Shown piece by piece: positions 1 through 8,819 of a DNA stretch of 64,000 nucleotides. This stretch comes from Sporomusa acidovorans. GTDB lineage: Bacteria > Bacillota > Negativicutes > Sporomusales > Sporomusaceae. The notes below the pieces were generated by a model. The model was not told where the DNA came from. It saw nothing but the letters and a program-made list of their open reading frames with translations, and made no database searches. Where the stretch lies: assembly GCF_002257695.2 (NCBI RefSeq), contig NZ_CP155571.1; one strand, written 5' to 3'. Numbering within the stretch: position 1 is the first letter of the stretch; each line of letters begins with the position of its first letter. The position numbers and the translations under genes are program-made.

Positions 1-752
1 TCGGTATAGTGATTGATGGGGGAACTGACCTGAATAAATAAAATCCGGATTAACAGCGCAATCGCACAAATGATAATCACGGCCAATACAATCTGCAAAA
101 CAGCCGCTTTGGTCGTTCTTTCGCGGGCCGCCGTCAATTCGGCCTCAAGCCGCTGATTCATCATGGTCTGGAAGTTGGCAATCGGTTCCATAATACTGCG
201 TTTATCGGCATCATATTTGTCATCAAACATAATCTCCCGGGCCTTTGCCAGTTTCTCCTCCGGACTGAGCCGCCCTTCCTCTGCCGTCAGCTGATAAGAA
301 GCGACTTCCGGCGGCATTTCCTGTTCGGCCGCATGTTCAGCTTCTAACAGCAGACGCATGGAGTGCCGTTCAGTATTAACCAGCAAATCGGAGTTTTTTT
401 TCGCCTCTGCCAGAAAAGCCAATTCCTCGTCAGGCGAATTAAGTTCCCCCAGCCGTTCGATCACATTGTCCCGTGTCCGGGTGATATTGATTTCCTCCCA
501 ATAGCGGTACATATGAACCGCATCCCGGGTTACCGAATATTTGCGGGCTTCCTCCGTAAGGTAATCCGATGCTTTCGCTAAGTCAATTCCCAACTGCTTG
601 AATTCCGTTCTTCTTTGCTCGGCAACCTGTTCATCTTTGATACTGACATGCATGTACTCAATACTGCAGGCCAGCAATACGGCAATGAAAAAAAATATTC
701 CCATGGTTAATGTGCTGATTGTCGACTGTTTGATCATCATTTTCCGCTTCAT
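1..752 (-). CDS. Membrane sensor protein, N-terminal part (runs off left edge)
   Basis: An open frame of 250 codons begins at ATG 752 and is still open at base 1. Residues about 11-34 form one membrane segment and about 216-241 a second. The roughly 180-residue region between them is helical and charged, as in four-helix-bundle sensor domains. After the second segment the sequence continues QVSSPI, which resembles the start of a HAMP linker. This is the architecture of a histidine kinase, chemoreceptor or diguanylate cyclase, but the output domain lies outside the window. An AAGGGGTGAG Shine-Dalgarno supports the start. The gene diverges from a receiver-kinase gene, which may be its partner (inference). 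Confidence 0.75.
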   Translation of the reverse strand, partial: MKRKMMIKQSTISTLTMGIFFFIAVLLACSIEYMHVSIKDEQVAEQRRTEFKQLGIDLAKASDYLTEEARKYSVTRDAVHMYRYWEEINITRTRDNVIERLGELNSPDEELAFLAEAKKNSDLLVNTERHSMRLLLEAEHAAEQEMPPEVASYQLTAEEGRLSPEEKLAKAREIMFDDKYDADKRSIMEPIANFQTMMNQRLEAELTAARERTTKAAVLQIVLAVIIICAIALLIRILFIQVSSPINHYT

Positions 753-793
753 TTCGCTCACCCCTTGGGGTATTTGCTGTCTTCCGGGCAAAT

Positions 794-840
794 AAAAAAA
801 GACATAAAGCCAGTTTGATTGCTCAACCGGCCCCTATGCC
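794..840 (-). terminator. Intrinsic terminator in the leader of the left-edge sensor gene
   Basis: Read on the minus strand, a long hairpin (GGCATA pairing with TATGTC, inner arm GTTGA-GCAA-TCAA) is followed by seven T. It lies between the promoter at 873-901 and the start codon at 752. It would therefore attenuate the sensor gene rather than end an upstream transcript, because the upstream gene is divergent. Confidence 0.55.
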
Positions 841-872
841 TTGGTAAATCAATTCTTTTTTTATATGCATTT

Positions 873-901
873 ATTGTAGTGCAAAATCAAAAGTTTTACA
901 A
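873..901 (-). promoter_or_regulatory. Sigma-A promoter for the left-edge sensor gene
   Basis: On the minus strand TTGTAA (896-901), a 17-nt spacer and TACAAT (873-878) form a near-consensus promoter. Predicted transcription starts near 866, leaving a leader of about 115 nt that contains the hairpin terminator at 794-840. Confidence 0.5.
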
Positions 902-1044
902 TATGAAATATTCTTTTCGTATTTACCTTACTTGCCTTTGCCCCAAATCTCTTTTAAAATCTATGTATATACAATATGCTAAAAAATTTTGCAGGCAATA
1001 TACCTTCCGCCTGCACCTACAAAATTTTTCAATGCGGAACGGTA

Positions 1045-1050
1045 TATAAT
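1045..1050 (+). promoter_or_regulatory. -10 box of the receiver-kinase gene
   Basis: A perfect TATAAT sits 20 nt before the favoured TTG start at 1071, preceded by AT-rich sequence without a clear -35. Transcription would begin near 1057, just ahead of the GGAG Shine-Dalgarno. Confidence 0.35.
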
Positions 1051-1070
1051 CAAATGTGGAGATGGTAAGC

Positions 1071-2168
1071 TTGGCAGAAATCGTCCCTTCGCTTAACTTT
1101 CCGGAAATCCTTTTGGTCGATGATACGCCGGAAGACATAGAATTCGCCTTATCGGTACTGCGTGACAATAACTTCAAAGTCAGAGTGGCCACAAAAGGAA
1201 GCACCGCTTTAAAACTGCTCGAACAGCACCAGCCGGACCTCATTCTCTTAGATATTTTTATGCCTGAAATGGATGGGTTTGAAGTATGCAAAATTATCAA
1301 AGAAGATACGGATTACCGCAATATTCCTATCATCTTTTTAACTTCCAGCAATGACGAAGCCAGTATAAAAAAGGGGTTTGCACTAGGTGGTCAGGATTAT
1401 GTGATCAAACCGTATAACACCTCCGAACTCCTCGCCCGTGTCCGCACACATATCAAACTAAAGCAACAGACTGAATCGCTGCTGGCGGCCAACCGCGAAC
1501 TGGACAGTTTCTGCTATTCGGTGTCGCACGATTTAAAAGCACCGCTCCTGTCTATTGGCAAATTAACCGAATATCTCACAGCCGACTATCAGGACAAACT
1601 CGGCGACGACGGCAATGAACTGCTTGCCAATATTCAGGAAAAATCGCTGGAAGTCATTGCAACGATTGATCACTTGCTGGAGTTGTCCCGCACCAGCGAA
1701 ATGCAAATGCATAAGGAAACCATTCATCTGGAGCGGTTATTCCGGGAGGTTTATGATGAACTGGTTACATTGGAGCCGCCAAGGCAAATCACTTTCACCG
1801 TAAACTCCCTGCCGGATATTCAAGCCGACCCCATCATGTTTAAACTGCTGATTACCAACATACTTTCCAATTCGCTGAAATATACATGCAATAGAAAAAA
1901 CGCCACGATTGAAGTCTCTTCCTTCAATCATGGCGGCGAAACCGTCATCGCCGTAAAGGATAACGGCGCAGGCTTTGATATGCGTTATGCCGCAAGACTA
2001 TTCAAAGTCTTTCAGCGTCTTCATTCTGATAACGAATTTAAGGGATCAGGGGTGGGGCTTGCCATTAGTCAAAAAATCGTAAAAAGGCATAACGGCAAAG
2101 CCTGGATTACCGGCGAAACTGACAAAGGGGCAACCTTTTATTTTAGCCTGCCGAACTGCGGGGGATAA
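1071..2168 (+). CDS. Receiver domain-histidine kinase (cytoplasmic)
   Basis: The N-terminal ~125 residues are a CheY-like receiver: LLVDD acidic pocket, phospho-acceptor Asp in LILLDIFMPEMDG, and K in YVIKPY. A HisKA domain follows (H-box SVSHDLKAPL), then a HATPase_c domain with the N box NILSNSLKY, the G1 box DNGAGFD and the G2 motif GSGVGLA. No membrane segment is visible. The longest frame opens with GTG 1056, but TTG 1071 has a GGAG at 1058-1061 with 9-nt spacing and fits the TATAAT at 1045, so I prefer it (365 residues). An N-terminal receiver fused to a kinase is typical of phosphorelay intermediates. The divergent membrane sensor at the left edge is a plausible input. Confidence 0.9.
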   Translation: MAEIVPSLNFPEILLVDDTPEDIEFALSVLRDNNFKVRVATKGSTALKLLEQHQPDLILLDIFMPEMDGFEVCKIIKEDTDYRNIPIIFLTSSNDEASIKKGFALGGQDYVIKPYNTSELLARVRTHIKLKQQTESLLAANRELDSFCYSVSHDLKAPLLSIGKLTEYLTADYQDKLGDDGNELLANIQEKSLEVIATIDHLLELSRTSEMQMHKETIHLERLFREVYDELVTLEPPRQITFTVNSLPDIQADPIMFKLLITNILSNSLKYTCNRKNATIEVSSFNHGGETVIAVKDNGAGFDMRYAARLFKVFQRLHSDNEFKGSGVGLAISQKIVKRHNGKAWITGETDKGATFYFSLPNCGG

Positions 2169-2332
2169 TTATTTTTCTTAGCTGCCATTCTGTTACGCAC
2201 TCTGATCGTATAAAGAAAGAAATTTATCATAGCAGTTGTTTTGACGTGTTGGATATAATTATAAAAAAAGAAAGAAAACCAAAAAGAACTGCCCTGTGCT
2301 TTCTATAATGTCACAATTTGGGGACAAATTAT

Positions 2333-2361
2333 TTTTGTTTTCCTTTGTTTTGTTCTTTTAT
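2333..2361 (+). promoter_or_regulatory. Candidate DeoR-type operator upstream of the rhamnose regulator
   Basis: A T-rich tract that includes TTTGTTTTGTTCTTTTAT resembles two tracts flanking the rhaB promoter (8581-8604 and 8650-8675, each with a TTTTTCTTT core). It lies immediately before the regulator's own -35. A shared binding site for the DeoR regulator is an inference; low sequence complexity weakens it. Confidence 0.25.
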
Positions 2362-2362
2362 G

Positions 2363-2392
2363 TTGACTCTTAAAAGAGCCTAAGTGTATAAT
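2363..2392 (+). promoter_or_regulatory. Sigma-A promoter of the deoR-family gene
   Basis: TTGACT (2363-2368), an 18-nt spacer and TATAAT (2387-2392) give a strong promoter 30 nt ahead of the ATG at 2423. Confidence 0.6.
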
Positions 2393-2422
2393 AAAAAGAA
2401 AAAATTTTATGGGGTGCTTTTT

Positions 2423-3178
2423 ATGCTCGGCCTTGAACGCCGTAGAAAAATCATGGAACAACTGACTCAGGATCGAAAGGTTTATGTCGCCGATCTCAGC
2501 AGGAAATTCCAAGTCACAGAAGAAACCATCCGCCGCGATTTGGAAAAATTAGAACAGCAGAATTTGTTACAGCGTAATTATGGTGGAGCTGTCCTTAATG
2601 AGCATACCAGTGAGGATATCTCATTTATCAAGCGAACTTCCATCAACAATGCAGATAAGGAATTCATTGCCCAAAAAGCCGAATATCTCATCAATGACGG
2701 TGATACCCTCATGGTTGATGCCAGCACGACATGTCTGGCACTATTGCAGCGTCTTAAAACAAGAAATCACCTGACGATCATCACAAATTCCATTCGCTTA
2801 GTAAATGAATTTGTCAACTCTTCTTTTACCATCATTTCCAGCGGCGGTATCCTGCGTGCCAGTTCTTATGCACTCACCGGGCCGGCTGCCTGCAGCATAT
2901 TGGAAAAATACTATGTTGACCTGGCCATTATCAGTTGTAAGGGTATTGACCGTACACGGGGTATTATGGAATCAAACGAACCGGAAAGCCTAATTAAGCA
3001 AGCCATGATTAAACAAGCAAAAAAATCCATTCTACTCGCTGATTATTCCAAGTTCGATAAGACAGCCTTCATCAAAACCTGTGATTTTGCACCCATCAAT
3101 TACATTGTGACAAATAAAGAACCTTCCGCCGAATGGCTGGATTTCTTTAGCCAACACCAGATTAAACTCATTTATTGA
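2423..3178 (+). CDS. DeoR-family transcriptional regulator, probably of rhamnose use
   Basis: A 251-residue protein with the DeoR pattern. The N-terminal winged helix (RRKIMEQL, VYVADLSRKFQVTEETIRRDLEKLE, YGGAV) is followed by a DeoRC sugar-phosphate sensing domain with the D-STT motif (MVDASTTC) and the SCKGID region. ATG 2423 has GGGGTG 7 nt upstream; the longer frame starting at 2384 is unsupported and overlaps the promoter. The gene is convergent with rhaM and sits at the edge of the rhamnose cluster. A DeoR regulator responding to rhamnulose-1-phosphate or a related phosphate is the natural guess; the effector is inference. Confidence 0.85.
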   Translation: MLGLERRRKIMEQLTQDRKVYVADLSRKFQVTEETIRRDLEKLEQQNLLQRNYGGAVLNEHTSEDISFIKRTSINNADKEFIAQKAEYLINDGDTLMVDASTTCLALLQRLKTRNHLTIITNSIRLVNEFVNSSFTIISSGGILRASSYALTGPAACSILEKYYVDLAIISCKGIDRTRGIMESNEPESLIKQAMIKQAKKSILLADYSKFDKTAFIKTCDFAPINYIVTNKEPSAEWLDFFSQHQIKLIY

Positions 3179-3190
3179 TTTAAAGCCGGA

Positions 3191-3238
3191 AAACAAAAAG
3201 CAAAAAATTCCCTATAAGGAATTTTTTGCTTTTTGTTT
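3191..3238. terminator. Bidirectional terminator between deoR gene and rhaM
   Basis: A perfect inverted repeat with 21-nt arms (3191-3211 and 3218-3238) and a 6-nt loop. The A- and T-rich ends supply a U-tail in both directions for the two convergent genes. Confidence 0.85.
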
Positions 3239-3253
3239 CAATTAAAGATATTA

Positions 3254-3571
3254 CTATTTTAGATAGAACACTTCTCGCATTTTCGGCTGCGCTCCGGTTT
3301 TCGGATCCATAACCATTGTCATAACGTCTTTCATATATTCATTCCATTTAGCAACAATTTGGCTTTCCGCCTGGTGCTTTTCCGCAAACGCTACGCCTTT
3401 TTCACATTCAAAATAGCCAAATACTTCATTTCCGATATTCCAGATGGAATAATTGCCTATGCCCGCGTCTTTCAGGACCTGCTTCATTTCCGGCCAAATC
3501 TCATCATGACGCTTTTTATATTCCTCAATTCTTCCCTCATGCACAATTGCCTTCCAGGCAAATCTCTCCAT
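3254..3571 (-). CDS. rhaM: L-rhamnose mutarotase
   Basis: A 105-residue protein of normal RhaM length. It interconverts alpha and beta anomers of L-rhamnose before isomerisation. The N-terminal region has the conserved basic/acidic segment KKRHDEIWPEM with the expected catalytic His, followed by NYSIWN and the aromatic motif FGYFEC; the C-terminus PKMREVFYLK also fits the family. It is the last gene of the minus-strand rhamnose cluster, 29 nt behind the MFS transporter gene. Confidence 0.92.
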   Translation of the reverse strand: MERFAWKAIVHEGRIEEYKKRHDEIWPEMKQVLKDAGIGNYSIWNIGNEVFGYFECEKGVAFAEKHQAESQIVAKWNEYMKDVMTMVMDPKTGAQPKMREVFYLK

Positions 3572-3600
3572 ATAATTGCATGCTCCTTTCTGCTTTTAAT

Positions 3601-4893
3601 TTAACATCCGGCAGAAACATTGACCCCATAACGTTCTTGTTCGATCTGTTCGAGCGTCTTGCCGCGTGTATCAGGCGCTCCGAGTGTGCCAATAATCAGG
3701 CTGACAGCAGCAAAAACGACCATAAGCATAACAGCATATTGAAAACCCAAACTCTCCATAATAATCGGGAAGGCAAATGCCCAGGCTGCAGCGGCAAACC
3801 GCGTTACAAAGAAAGTAAAACCCTGTGCCGTCGCACGGTAGCGGGAAGGAAACAGTTCACTGCACCAAAGCTGATAAAAGGCTTGCTGTCCTGCTCCATT
3901 ATTAATGCCGGCAAATGCCGTAAAAGCAAAGACCATGCCCATTGTCATCGAATCCGGTGGCAGCAGCCACATTGACCAAGCAAGAACATAAATACCGCCG
4001 ATGATAAAATACAAAAGCCGATGGTTTACACGGTCGCCCAAGCCCATAAAGATAAAGAATGTCGCAGCAATCGACATGACAAACGAACCTACCTGCAGGG
4101 CATTGCTCATGGCATTGGAAAGATTGCCAACATGCTCAAAAATATAAGGCATAAAAAATCCCCAGGTACTGGCGCATAAATTCCAGATAGAATAAACCCC
4201 GCAGAGGAATAACACTGTTTTTAGATTGATGCCGCTAAATAGCACACTATAAGAAACCTTCTCCATGCGTCCTTCGGCAAGCAATTCATTTTCTTTTTCC
4301 TTAGCTTCCTGCCAGTCTTTGGATTCCGGCATATGCAAACGCTGGTACCAAACCCAAGCTGCAACAAGAATCAAATGGCCAAAGACAAGGCGGTTACCCA
4401 ATAAGCCCAAATCACTCAACAAAACCGAAAAAATCAAAACGGCCGCGGGTCCGAGCGCCCAGGCAAACTGAGCAGAACCGCAATGCTTTGCCCTATTTTC
4501 CGCTGGCGCTTCTTCCGCAATCATGGTCCACGATGCCACGACATCCGCGCCTACGCCCAAACCTACAATAATATAGCCGCTTAAGAGCATGGCGTAGTTG
4601 ATACCAAAGACAATGAACAACATACCGATGATATAAACCAGCAGATCATAGGTATAAACGAATTTGCGCCCGTATTTGTCACAAAGGCGGCCGCCAATCA
4701 AGGCTCCCACAGCAGCAGAACCTGCATTTGAACTAAGCGCTCCTAAGAGCCCTAGTTGAGTTCCATCCATTCCCAGGTACGCTTGCCATAAACTTAGACC
4801 TGCAGCGCCGGCTACGATAGAACCGGCATCAATGTAACTCGTCATTGCAGCAATTATGGTTTTTTTCCATGCGGAAGGTTCCTGTGTTGTCAT
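3601..4893 (-). CDS. MFS sugar transporter, probable L-rhamnose uptake
   Basis: A 430-residue, 12-helix MFS protein of the sugar-porter type. The loop 2-3 motif is GGRLCDKYGRKFVY. A loop-6 region carries charged residues, SELFPSRYRATAQGFTF is the second-half motif, and the C-terminus DTRGKTLEQIEQERYG is typical of this family. Its position between rhaM and rhaD makes L-rhamnose the likely substrate. It is not similar to the RhaT drug/metabolite-type carrier. The specific substrate is inference from context. Confidence 0.85.
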   Translation of the reverse strand: MTTQEPSAWKKTIIAAMTSYIDAGSIVAGAAGLSLWQAYLGMDGTQLGLLGALSSNAGSAAVGALIGGRLCDKYGRKFVYTYDLLVYIIGMLFIVFGINYAMLLSGYIIVGLGVGADVVASWTMIAEEAPAENRAKHCGSAQFAWALGPAAVLIFSVLLSDLGLLGNRLVFGHLILVAAWVWYQRLHMPESKDWQEAKEKENELLAEGRMEKVSYSVLFSGINLKTVLFLCGVYSIWNLCASTWGFFMPYIFEHVGNLSNAMSNALQVGSFVMSIAATFFIFMGLGDRVNHRLLYFIIGGIYVLAWSMWLLPPDSMTMGMVFAFTAFAGINNGAGQQAFYQLWCSELFPSRYRATAQGFTFFVTRFAAAAWAFAFPIIMESLGFQYAVMLMVVFAAVSLIIGTLGAPDTRGKTLEQIEQERYGVNVSAGC

Positions 4894-4991
4894 GGTATTA
4901 CCCCTTTCTTCTTTTAATTATTTTCAATTACCGATAAACTCGCTATATTCAAATAATTCAAGACGTTAAACTAATAATTAGATCAAGTATG

Positions 4992-5021
4992 GGGAAAGAG
5001 ATCGTGTTCTATCTCTTTCCC
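4992..5021 (-). terminator. Hairpin after rhaD
   Basis: GGGAAAGAGAT and ATCTCTTTCCC form an 11-bp stem just downstream of the rhaD stop. The minus-strand 3' tail is poor in T, so this may stabilise a processed 3' end or reduce read-through into the transporter gene rather than terminate fully. The T-richer tail is on the plus strand. Confidence 0.4.
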
Positions 5022-5028
5022 ATTTTCT

Positions 5029-5847
5029 TTAATCCAAAAACTCTTGCCGCAAATCAACCTGGAAGTCATGGGCAAGGTCCTTAAAATTCCGACTGGTAAT
5101 CGTTTGTTTCTTGCCGCCCATCGAACGAACCTTAACGCAGATTTCTGCGGCTTTTTCCACGGTATCCATTAGTCCGAAAGCTTCATCAAAGTTTTCGCCT
5201 GCAACAAACACACCATGATGCGCCCATACGGCAATATCATATTCGCGCATCAATTTGCCAGTCGCTTCAGCAATCTCTCTGCCGCCTGGAACCATCCAGG
5301 GTACAACACCGATTCCCCGCGGAAAAATGACCGGATCTTCGGTTGCCATTTCCCACAGTTCCCGTGTGAATATTTTATCTTCCAGCGGCAAGACAAACGT
5401 CAGCGCAATGGTATTCGTTGGATGAGCATGATAAATGACCCGGTTCGTGCCATTTGTCAGCTCTTTCTTTATTTCATGATTAGAAAGATGAGTCGGCAGC
5501 TCGCTTGTCGGACGTCCGCCATGGGCAAGCCCCCAAACAATGCTGTAGTTTTCACCTGTTTGGTCGATCCTGATGATCGCAATATTTTCTTCCGGGCAGA
5601 GGCTGACATTGCGCATGTACTTGCCGCTGCCGGTCACAAGAAAATACTCGTTTGCAAGCTTGGGTACAGCAACACCAATCGAAATCCACTCTTTCGGTTC
5701 TGTTAATTCGGCCTTTACCGCTTCAACTTCTTCCGGCTTAATGCGATAGCTTAAATTTCCGCCGTTTCTTTCATGCCAGCCCTTACGAAAAGCATCTTCC
5801 GTAAGGCGAATAAATCCTTGCATGAATGCTGCGTTTTTTATATCCAT
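5029..5847 (-). CDS. rhaD: L-rhamnulose-1-phosphate aldolase
   Basis: A 272-residue class II zinc aldolase, close to the usual 274. It splits L-rhamnulose 1-phosphate into dihydroxyacetone phosphate and L-lactaldehyde. The zinc site is visible as YHAHPTNTIAL and AVWAHHGVFV; GNLSYR and TGSGKYMRN belong to the phosphate-binding part. ATG 5847 (MDIKNAAF) has AAAGGGG upstream and lies 14 nt after rhaA; the longer frame to 5913 overlaps rhaA and is not needed. Its lactaldehyde product links this cluster to the pdu genes further right. Confidence 0.95.
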   Translation of the reverse strand: MDIKNAAFMQGFIRLTEDAFRKGWHERNGGNLSYRIKPEEVEAVKAELTEPKEWISIGVAVPKLANEYFLVTGSGKYMRNVSLCPEENIAIIRIDQTGENYSIVWGLAHGGRPTSELPTHLSNHEIKKELTNGTNRVIYHAHPTNTIALTFVLPLEDKIFTRELWEMATEDPVIFPRGIGVVPWMVPGGREIAEATGKLMREYDIAVWAHHGVFVAGENFDEAFGLMDTVEKAAEICVKVRSMGGKKQTITSRNFKDLAHDFQVDLRQEFLD

Positions 5848-5861
5848 TTTTCTGACCCCTT

Positions 5862-7097
5862 TTACCGTTTTGACAAAACATGTGCTTCGTATTTTTGTAC
5901 TTCCGTGAACCAAGCCATTCCCTGCGGAACCTCCTGCTGCTCACAGTATTGATTCCAGATGTCGCCAAACGGAAGTGTCTTTAATTCTTCCATCATGGCC
6001 ATAAGCTGGGTAAAATTCTTTTCATCCTGCATTTTCTTTAGTGCCTGATGCGGCATAAGCAAGGCATAAAGCAAGGCCTTTTCCATATTGCGCATGCCGA
6101 CAACCCAGGCAGAAATGCGATTGATGCTGGCATCAAAGAAATCCAGTCCGATGAATACACGGTCAAGTGCATCACAGCGGACAATTTCTTTGGCAATTTC
6201 CTTGAGTTCCTCATCAAATAAAACAACGTGGTCACTGTCCCAGCGCACCGGACGACTGATGTGCAGCGCCAGTTGATCTGCGAAAAGCAGCATAGCAGAA
6301 ATCTTATCCGAAACCATTTCGGTCGGATGGAAATGTCCGGTATCTAAAAGACAAAGCAGATTATTCTTTGCCGCATAATTCATATAGAATTCATGCGATC
6401 CCACCGTATAGGACTCTACACCAAGCCCAAAAACTTTGGATTCGACGCTGTCGGCCAAATATTTTTTATCATATTTTTCCTGAAAGATTTCATCCAAGGC
6501 AGCTTTAAGACGTTTTCGCGGCCCCAGGCGATCACCGGGAATATCTTTATATCCGTCTGGAATCCATACATTGTTCAGTGCCGTACAGCCAAGTTCCTTA
6601 CCAAAATAAGCGGCAATTTTGCGCGTTTTTTTACAATGATCAATCCAAAATCTACGAATGGAATCATCCGGCGAGGAAAGCGTCAAATTGTCGGCAGCCT
6701 TGGCATGAGAAAACAATGTCGGATTGAAATCCAAGCCCAAACCGCGTTCTTTAGCAAAATCCACCCACGCGTGAAAGTGTTTTGGCTCAAGTTTATCTCT
6801 TTCTACTTTTTCTGCTGTAATGGCATAAGAGGCATGCAGATTGAGTTTATGTTTTCCAGGGATAAGGCTGAGGGCCTTGTCAATATCCGCCATAAGTTCT
6901 TCCGGATTTGTGGCCTTGCCCGGATAATTGCCGGTTGCAGCAATACCGCCGGTAAGTTCTTGGGAATCAAAGCCGATGACATCATCACCCTGCCAGCAAT
7001 GCATAGATATTTTTACCTTTGACAGTTTTTCCAACGCCGCATCAACGTTTACCCCCATTTCCTGATACACTTCTTTTGCATCACTAAATCTTGACAT
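5862..7097 (-). CDS. rhaA: L-rhamnose isomerase
   Basis: A 411-residue aldose-ketose isomerase converting L-rhamnose to L-rhamnulose; the family is about 420. Seen in the sequence: SMHCWQGDDV near the N-terminus, the metal-site segments VWIPDGYKD and CLLDTGHFHPTE, and DSDHVV and GLDFFDAS. ATG 7097 is preceded by GAGGAGGG at 8-nt spacing, better than the upstream in-frame GTG at 7106. It is tightly packed between rhaB and rhaD, so the three catalytic genes are one transcription unit. Confidence 0.96.
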   Translation of the reverse strand: MSRFSDAKEVYQEMGVNVDAALEKLSKVKISMHCWQGDDVIGFDSQELTGGIAATGNYPGKATNPEELMADIDKALSLIPGKHKLNLHASYAITAEKVERDKLEPKHFHAWVDFAKERGLGLDFNPTLFSHAKAADNLTLSSPDDSIRRFWIDHCKKTRKIAAYFGKELGCTALNNVWIPDGYKDIPGDRLGPRKRLKAALDEIFQEKYDKKYLADSVESKVFGLGVESYTVGSHEFYMNYAAKNNLLCLLDTGHFHPTEMVSDKISAMLLFADQLALHISRPVRWDSDHVVLFDEELKEIAKEIVRCDALDRVFIGLDFFDASINRISAWVVGMRNMEKALLYALLMPHQALKKMQDEKNFTQLMAMMEELKTLPFGDIWNQYCEQQEVPQGMAWFTEVQKYEAHVLSKR

Positions 7098-7130
7098 AGG
7101 ATTCACCCTCCTCTAAAAATTGCGTATGTT

Positions 7131-8555
7131 TTAAACTTGTACTTTTTTCACATTAAAGGATCTGGCGATGGTTTCTCGTGCTGCTACAAGGTCAGCAAAT
7201 TCATTGTTCTTCAGCATCTGCGCCACAAGATTTCCCAGCGTCGTCGCCTCAACCGGCCCGGCGTAGACCTCCTTACCCGTATATTCAGCCGTAAGCTTAT
7301 TTAAAAAACTGTCCTGGCAGCCACCGCCGACCACATGAATACGCGGATAGACTTTTCCGGTAACTTCTTCGATTTCCGCCACAGTATCTGCATAACATTT
7401 AGCCAAGCTGTTATAAACACAGTAAAGCAGCTCACACTCGGTTTCCGGTTTTTCCTGGCCTGTTTTTTCGCAATAGTCCTGTACGGCGTTGATCATGTTT
7501 TTCGGCGCAAGGAAGGATGAGTCGTTCACATCGACAACAGACGAGAAATAACTGCCTATACCCGCAAGGGTATACAGTTCGGTGAAACTGTAGGCATGTT
7601 TGAATTCCTTGCGTATGGACTGCATCATCCAAAGTCCCATGATGTTCTTCAAATACCGATAGCGATAATGATAGCCGCCCTCATTGGTAAAATTATGCTG
7701 CCGGCTCTTTTCGGTGCAATCTGGAATGAGCCGTTCGATCCCCATCAGGGACCATGTGCCGGAGCTTAAATATATGGAATGATCATCATTGGCCGGAACA
7801 GCTAAAACTGCGGAACCGGTGTCATGAGTTGCCGGCAGGAGCACTTCCGCGTCAAAACCAACGATTTTTTGGATTTCCGGCAAAAGATACCCAACCGAAG
7901 ACTTCGGCATATGCAGTTTCCCAAAAATCTCCCTCGGAAGCCCTAACCGCGCAATCAAATCATCATCCCAATCCTGCGTTTCGGCATTGACCAGCTGCGT
8001 GGTCGTGGCATTGGTGTATTCATTTTTCTTCTCACCAGTCAGAAGAAAATTCAGATACTCTGGAATCATCAGAAAACTTCGGGCGTTATTCAATAAATCC
8101 GGCTCTTGCTTTTGCACAGCCATTAATTGATAGATGGAATTAAATAGTTGCTTTTGTATACCGTTGTGTTGGTAAAGCTCTTCCTCTTTGATGATCTTAT
8201 AAACTTCTGCATCCATGCCTTGCGTGCGGCCATCTCGATAAGCAATGGTATTACCCAGAACTTTATCCGCTTGATCCAGTAAAACAAAGTCAACACCCCA
8301 GGTGTCTATGCCTATGCTCAGCGGTATGCGGTTAAGCTGCTTACAGCGTTGCAGTCCCGTTATGACCTCATGGAATAGCCTTGCTAAATTCCAGCACAAA
8401 TGACCGTCCGTTTCCTCCAGGCAATTCTCAAAACGATATAACTCTTCAATGCGAATCTTCCCATTTTCTATCCAGCCCAAGATACATCGGCCGCTTGAGG
8501 CGCCGATATCTATAGCCAGATAGTGCGCTTTTTCCTTTTCCCGTTTCATTCCCAA
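7131..8555 (-). CDS. rhaB: L-rhamnulokinase
   Basis: A FGGY-type sugar kinase of about 474 residues that phosphorylates L-rhamnulose at C1. The N-terminal ATPase signature is AIDIGASSGRCILG. GIDTWGVDFVLLD and the adenosine-motif region HVVGGGCQDSFLN are also visible. Three in-frame starts lie close together (GTG 8558, TTG 8555, ATG 8549). The AAGGTGG site is 7 nt before the TTG, which I favour. First gene of the minus-strand rha operon, with a promoter at 8610-8638. Confidence 0.94.
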   Translation of the reverse strand: MGMKREKEKAHYLAIDIGASSGRCILGWIENGKIRIEELYRFENCLEETDGHLCWNLARLFHEVITGLQRCKQLNRIPLSIGIDTWGVDFVLLDQADKVLGNTIAYRDGRTQGMDAEVYKIIKEEELYQHNGIQKQLFNSIYQLMAVQKQEPDLLNNARSFLMIPEYLNFLLTGEKKNEYTNATTTQLVNAETQDWDDDLIARLGLPREIFGKLHMPKSSVGYLLPEIQKIVGFDAEVLLPATHDTGSAVLAVPANDDHSIYLSSGTWSLMGIERLIPDCTEKSRQHNFTNEGGYHYRYRYLKNIMGLWMMQSIRKEFKHAYSFTELYTLAGIGSYFSSVVDVNDSSFLAPKNMINAVQDYCEKTGQEKPETECELLYCVYNSLAKCYADTVAEIEEVTGKVYPRIHVVGGGCQDSFLNKLTAEYTGKEVYAGPVEATTLGNLVAQMLKNNEFADLVAARETIARSFNVKKVQV

Positions 8556-8580
8556 CACAAAACCACCTTGTTTGTATTTT

Positions 8581-8675
8581 TTTATTTCCGTTTTTCTTTT
8601 ATATCAATCATAATACAACATATAAAAAGATAAAGCAATAAAATTATTCTGTGTTTTATTTTGTTTTTCTTTCAT
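8581..8675 (-). promoter_or_regulatory. Candidate operator pair flanking the rhaB promoter
   Basis: Two similar T-rich tracts, 8581-8604 and 8650-8675, share TTTATTT followed by a TTTTTCTTT core and AT. One lies upstream and one downstream of the -35/-10 pair, a geometry suited to repression by looping or blocking. A related tract lies before the DeoR gene. Assignment to the DeoR protein is inference. Confidence 0.3.
8610..8638 (-). promoter_or_regulatory. Sigma-A promoter of the rhaBAD operon
   Basis: On the minus strand TTGCTT (8633-8638), 17 nt and TATTAT (8610-8615) precede rhaB by about 50 nt. Confidence 0.55.
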
Positions 8676-8800
8676 CATAAGCCAGCCTTTTCCGCAGTTA
8701 TCGTCCATAAAAGTTCCAGGAACTATTGCTAATCCAATAAATTATGTCTTAAGGTCAACGTAATCTTGACGTTACGATTCTTGCCAAACCCAAAAAATAG

Positions 8801-8816
8801 CCCAGCTAATGCTGGG
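8801..8816 (-). terminator. Short hairpin with T-run
   Basis: CCCAGC-TAAT-GCTGGG; on the minus strand it is followed by TATTTTTTGGG. It adjoins the RAYT relic, and no gene clearly ends here. Confidence 0.4.
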
Positions 8817-8819
8817 TGA

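Noticed and set aside
363..1049. Plus-strand ORFs opposite the left-edge sensor
   Set aside because: They are shadows of the open minus-strand frame, lack ribosome sites, and encode no recognisable domain.
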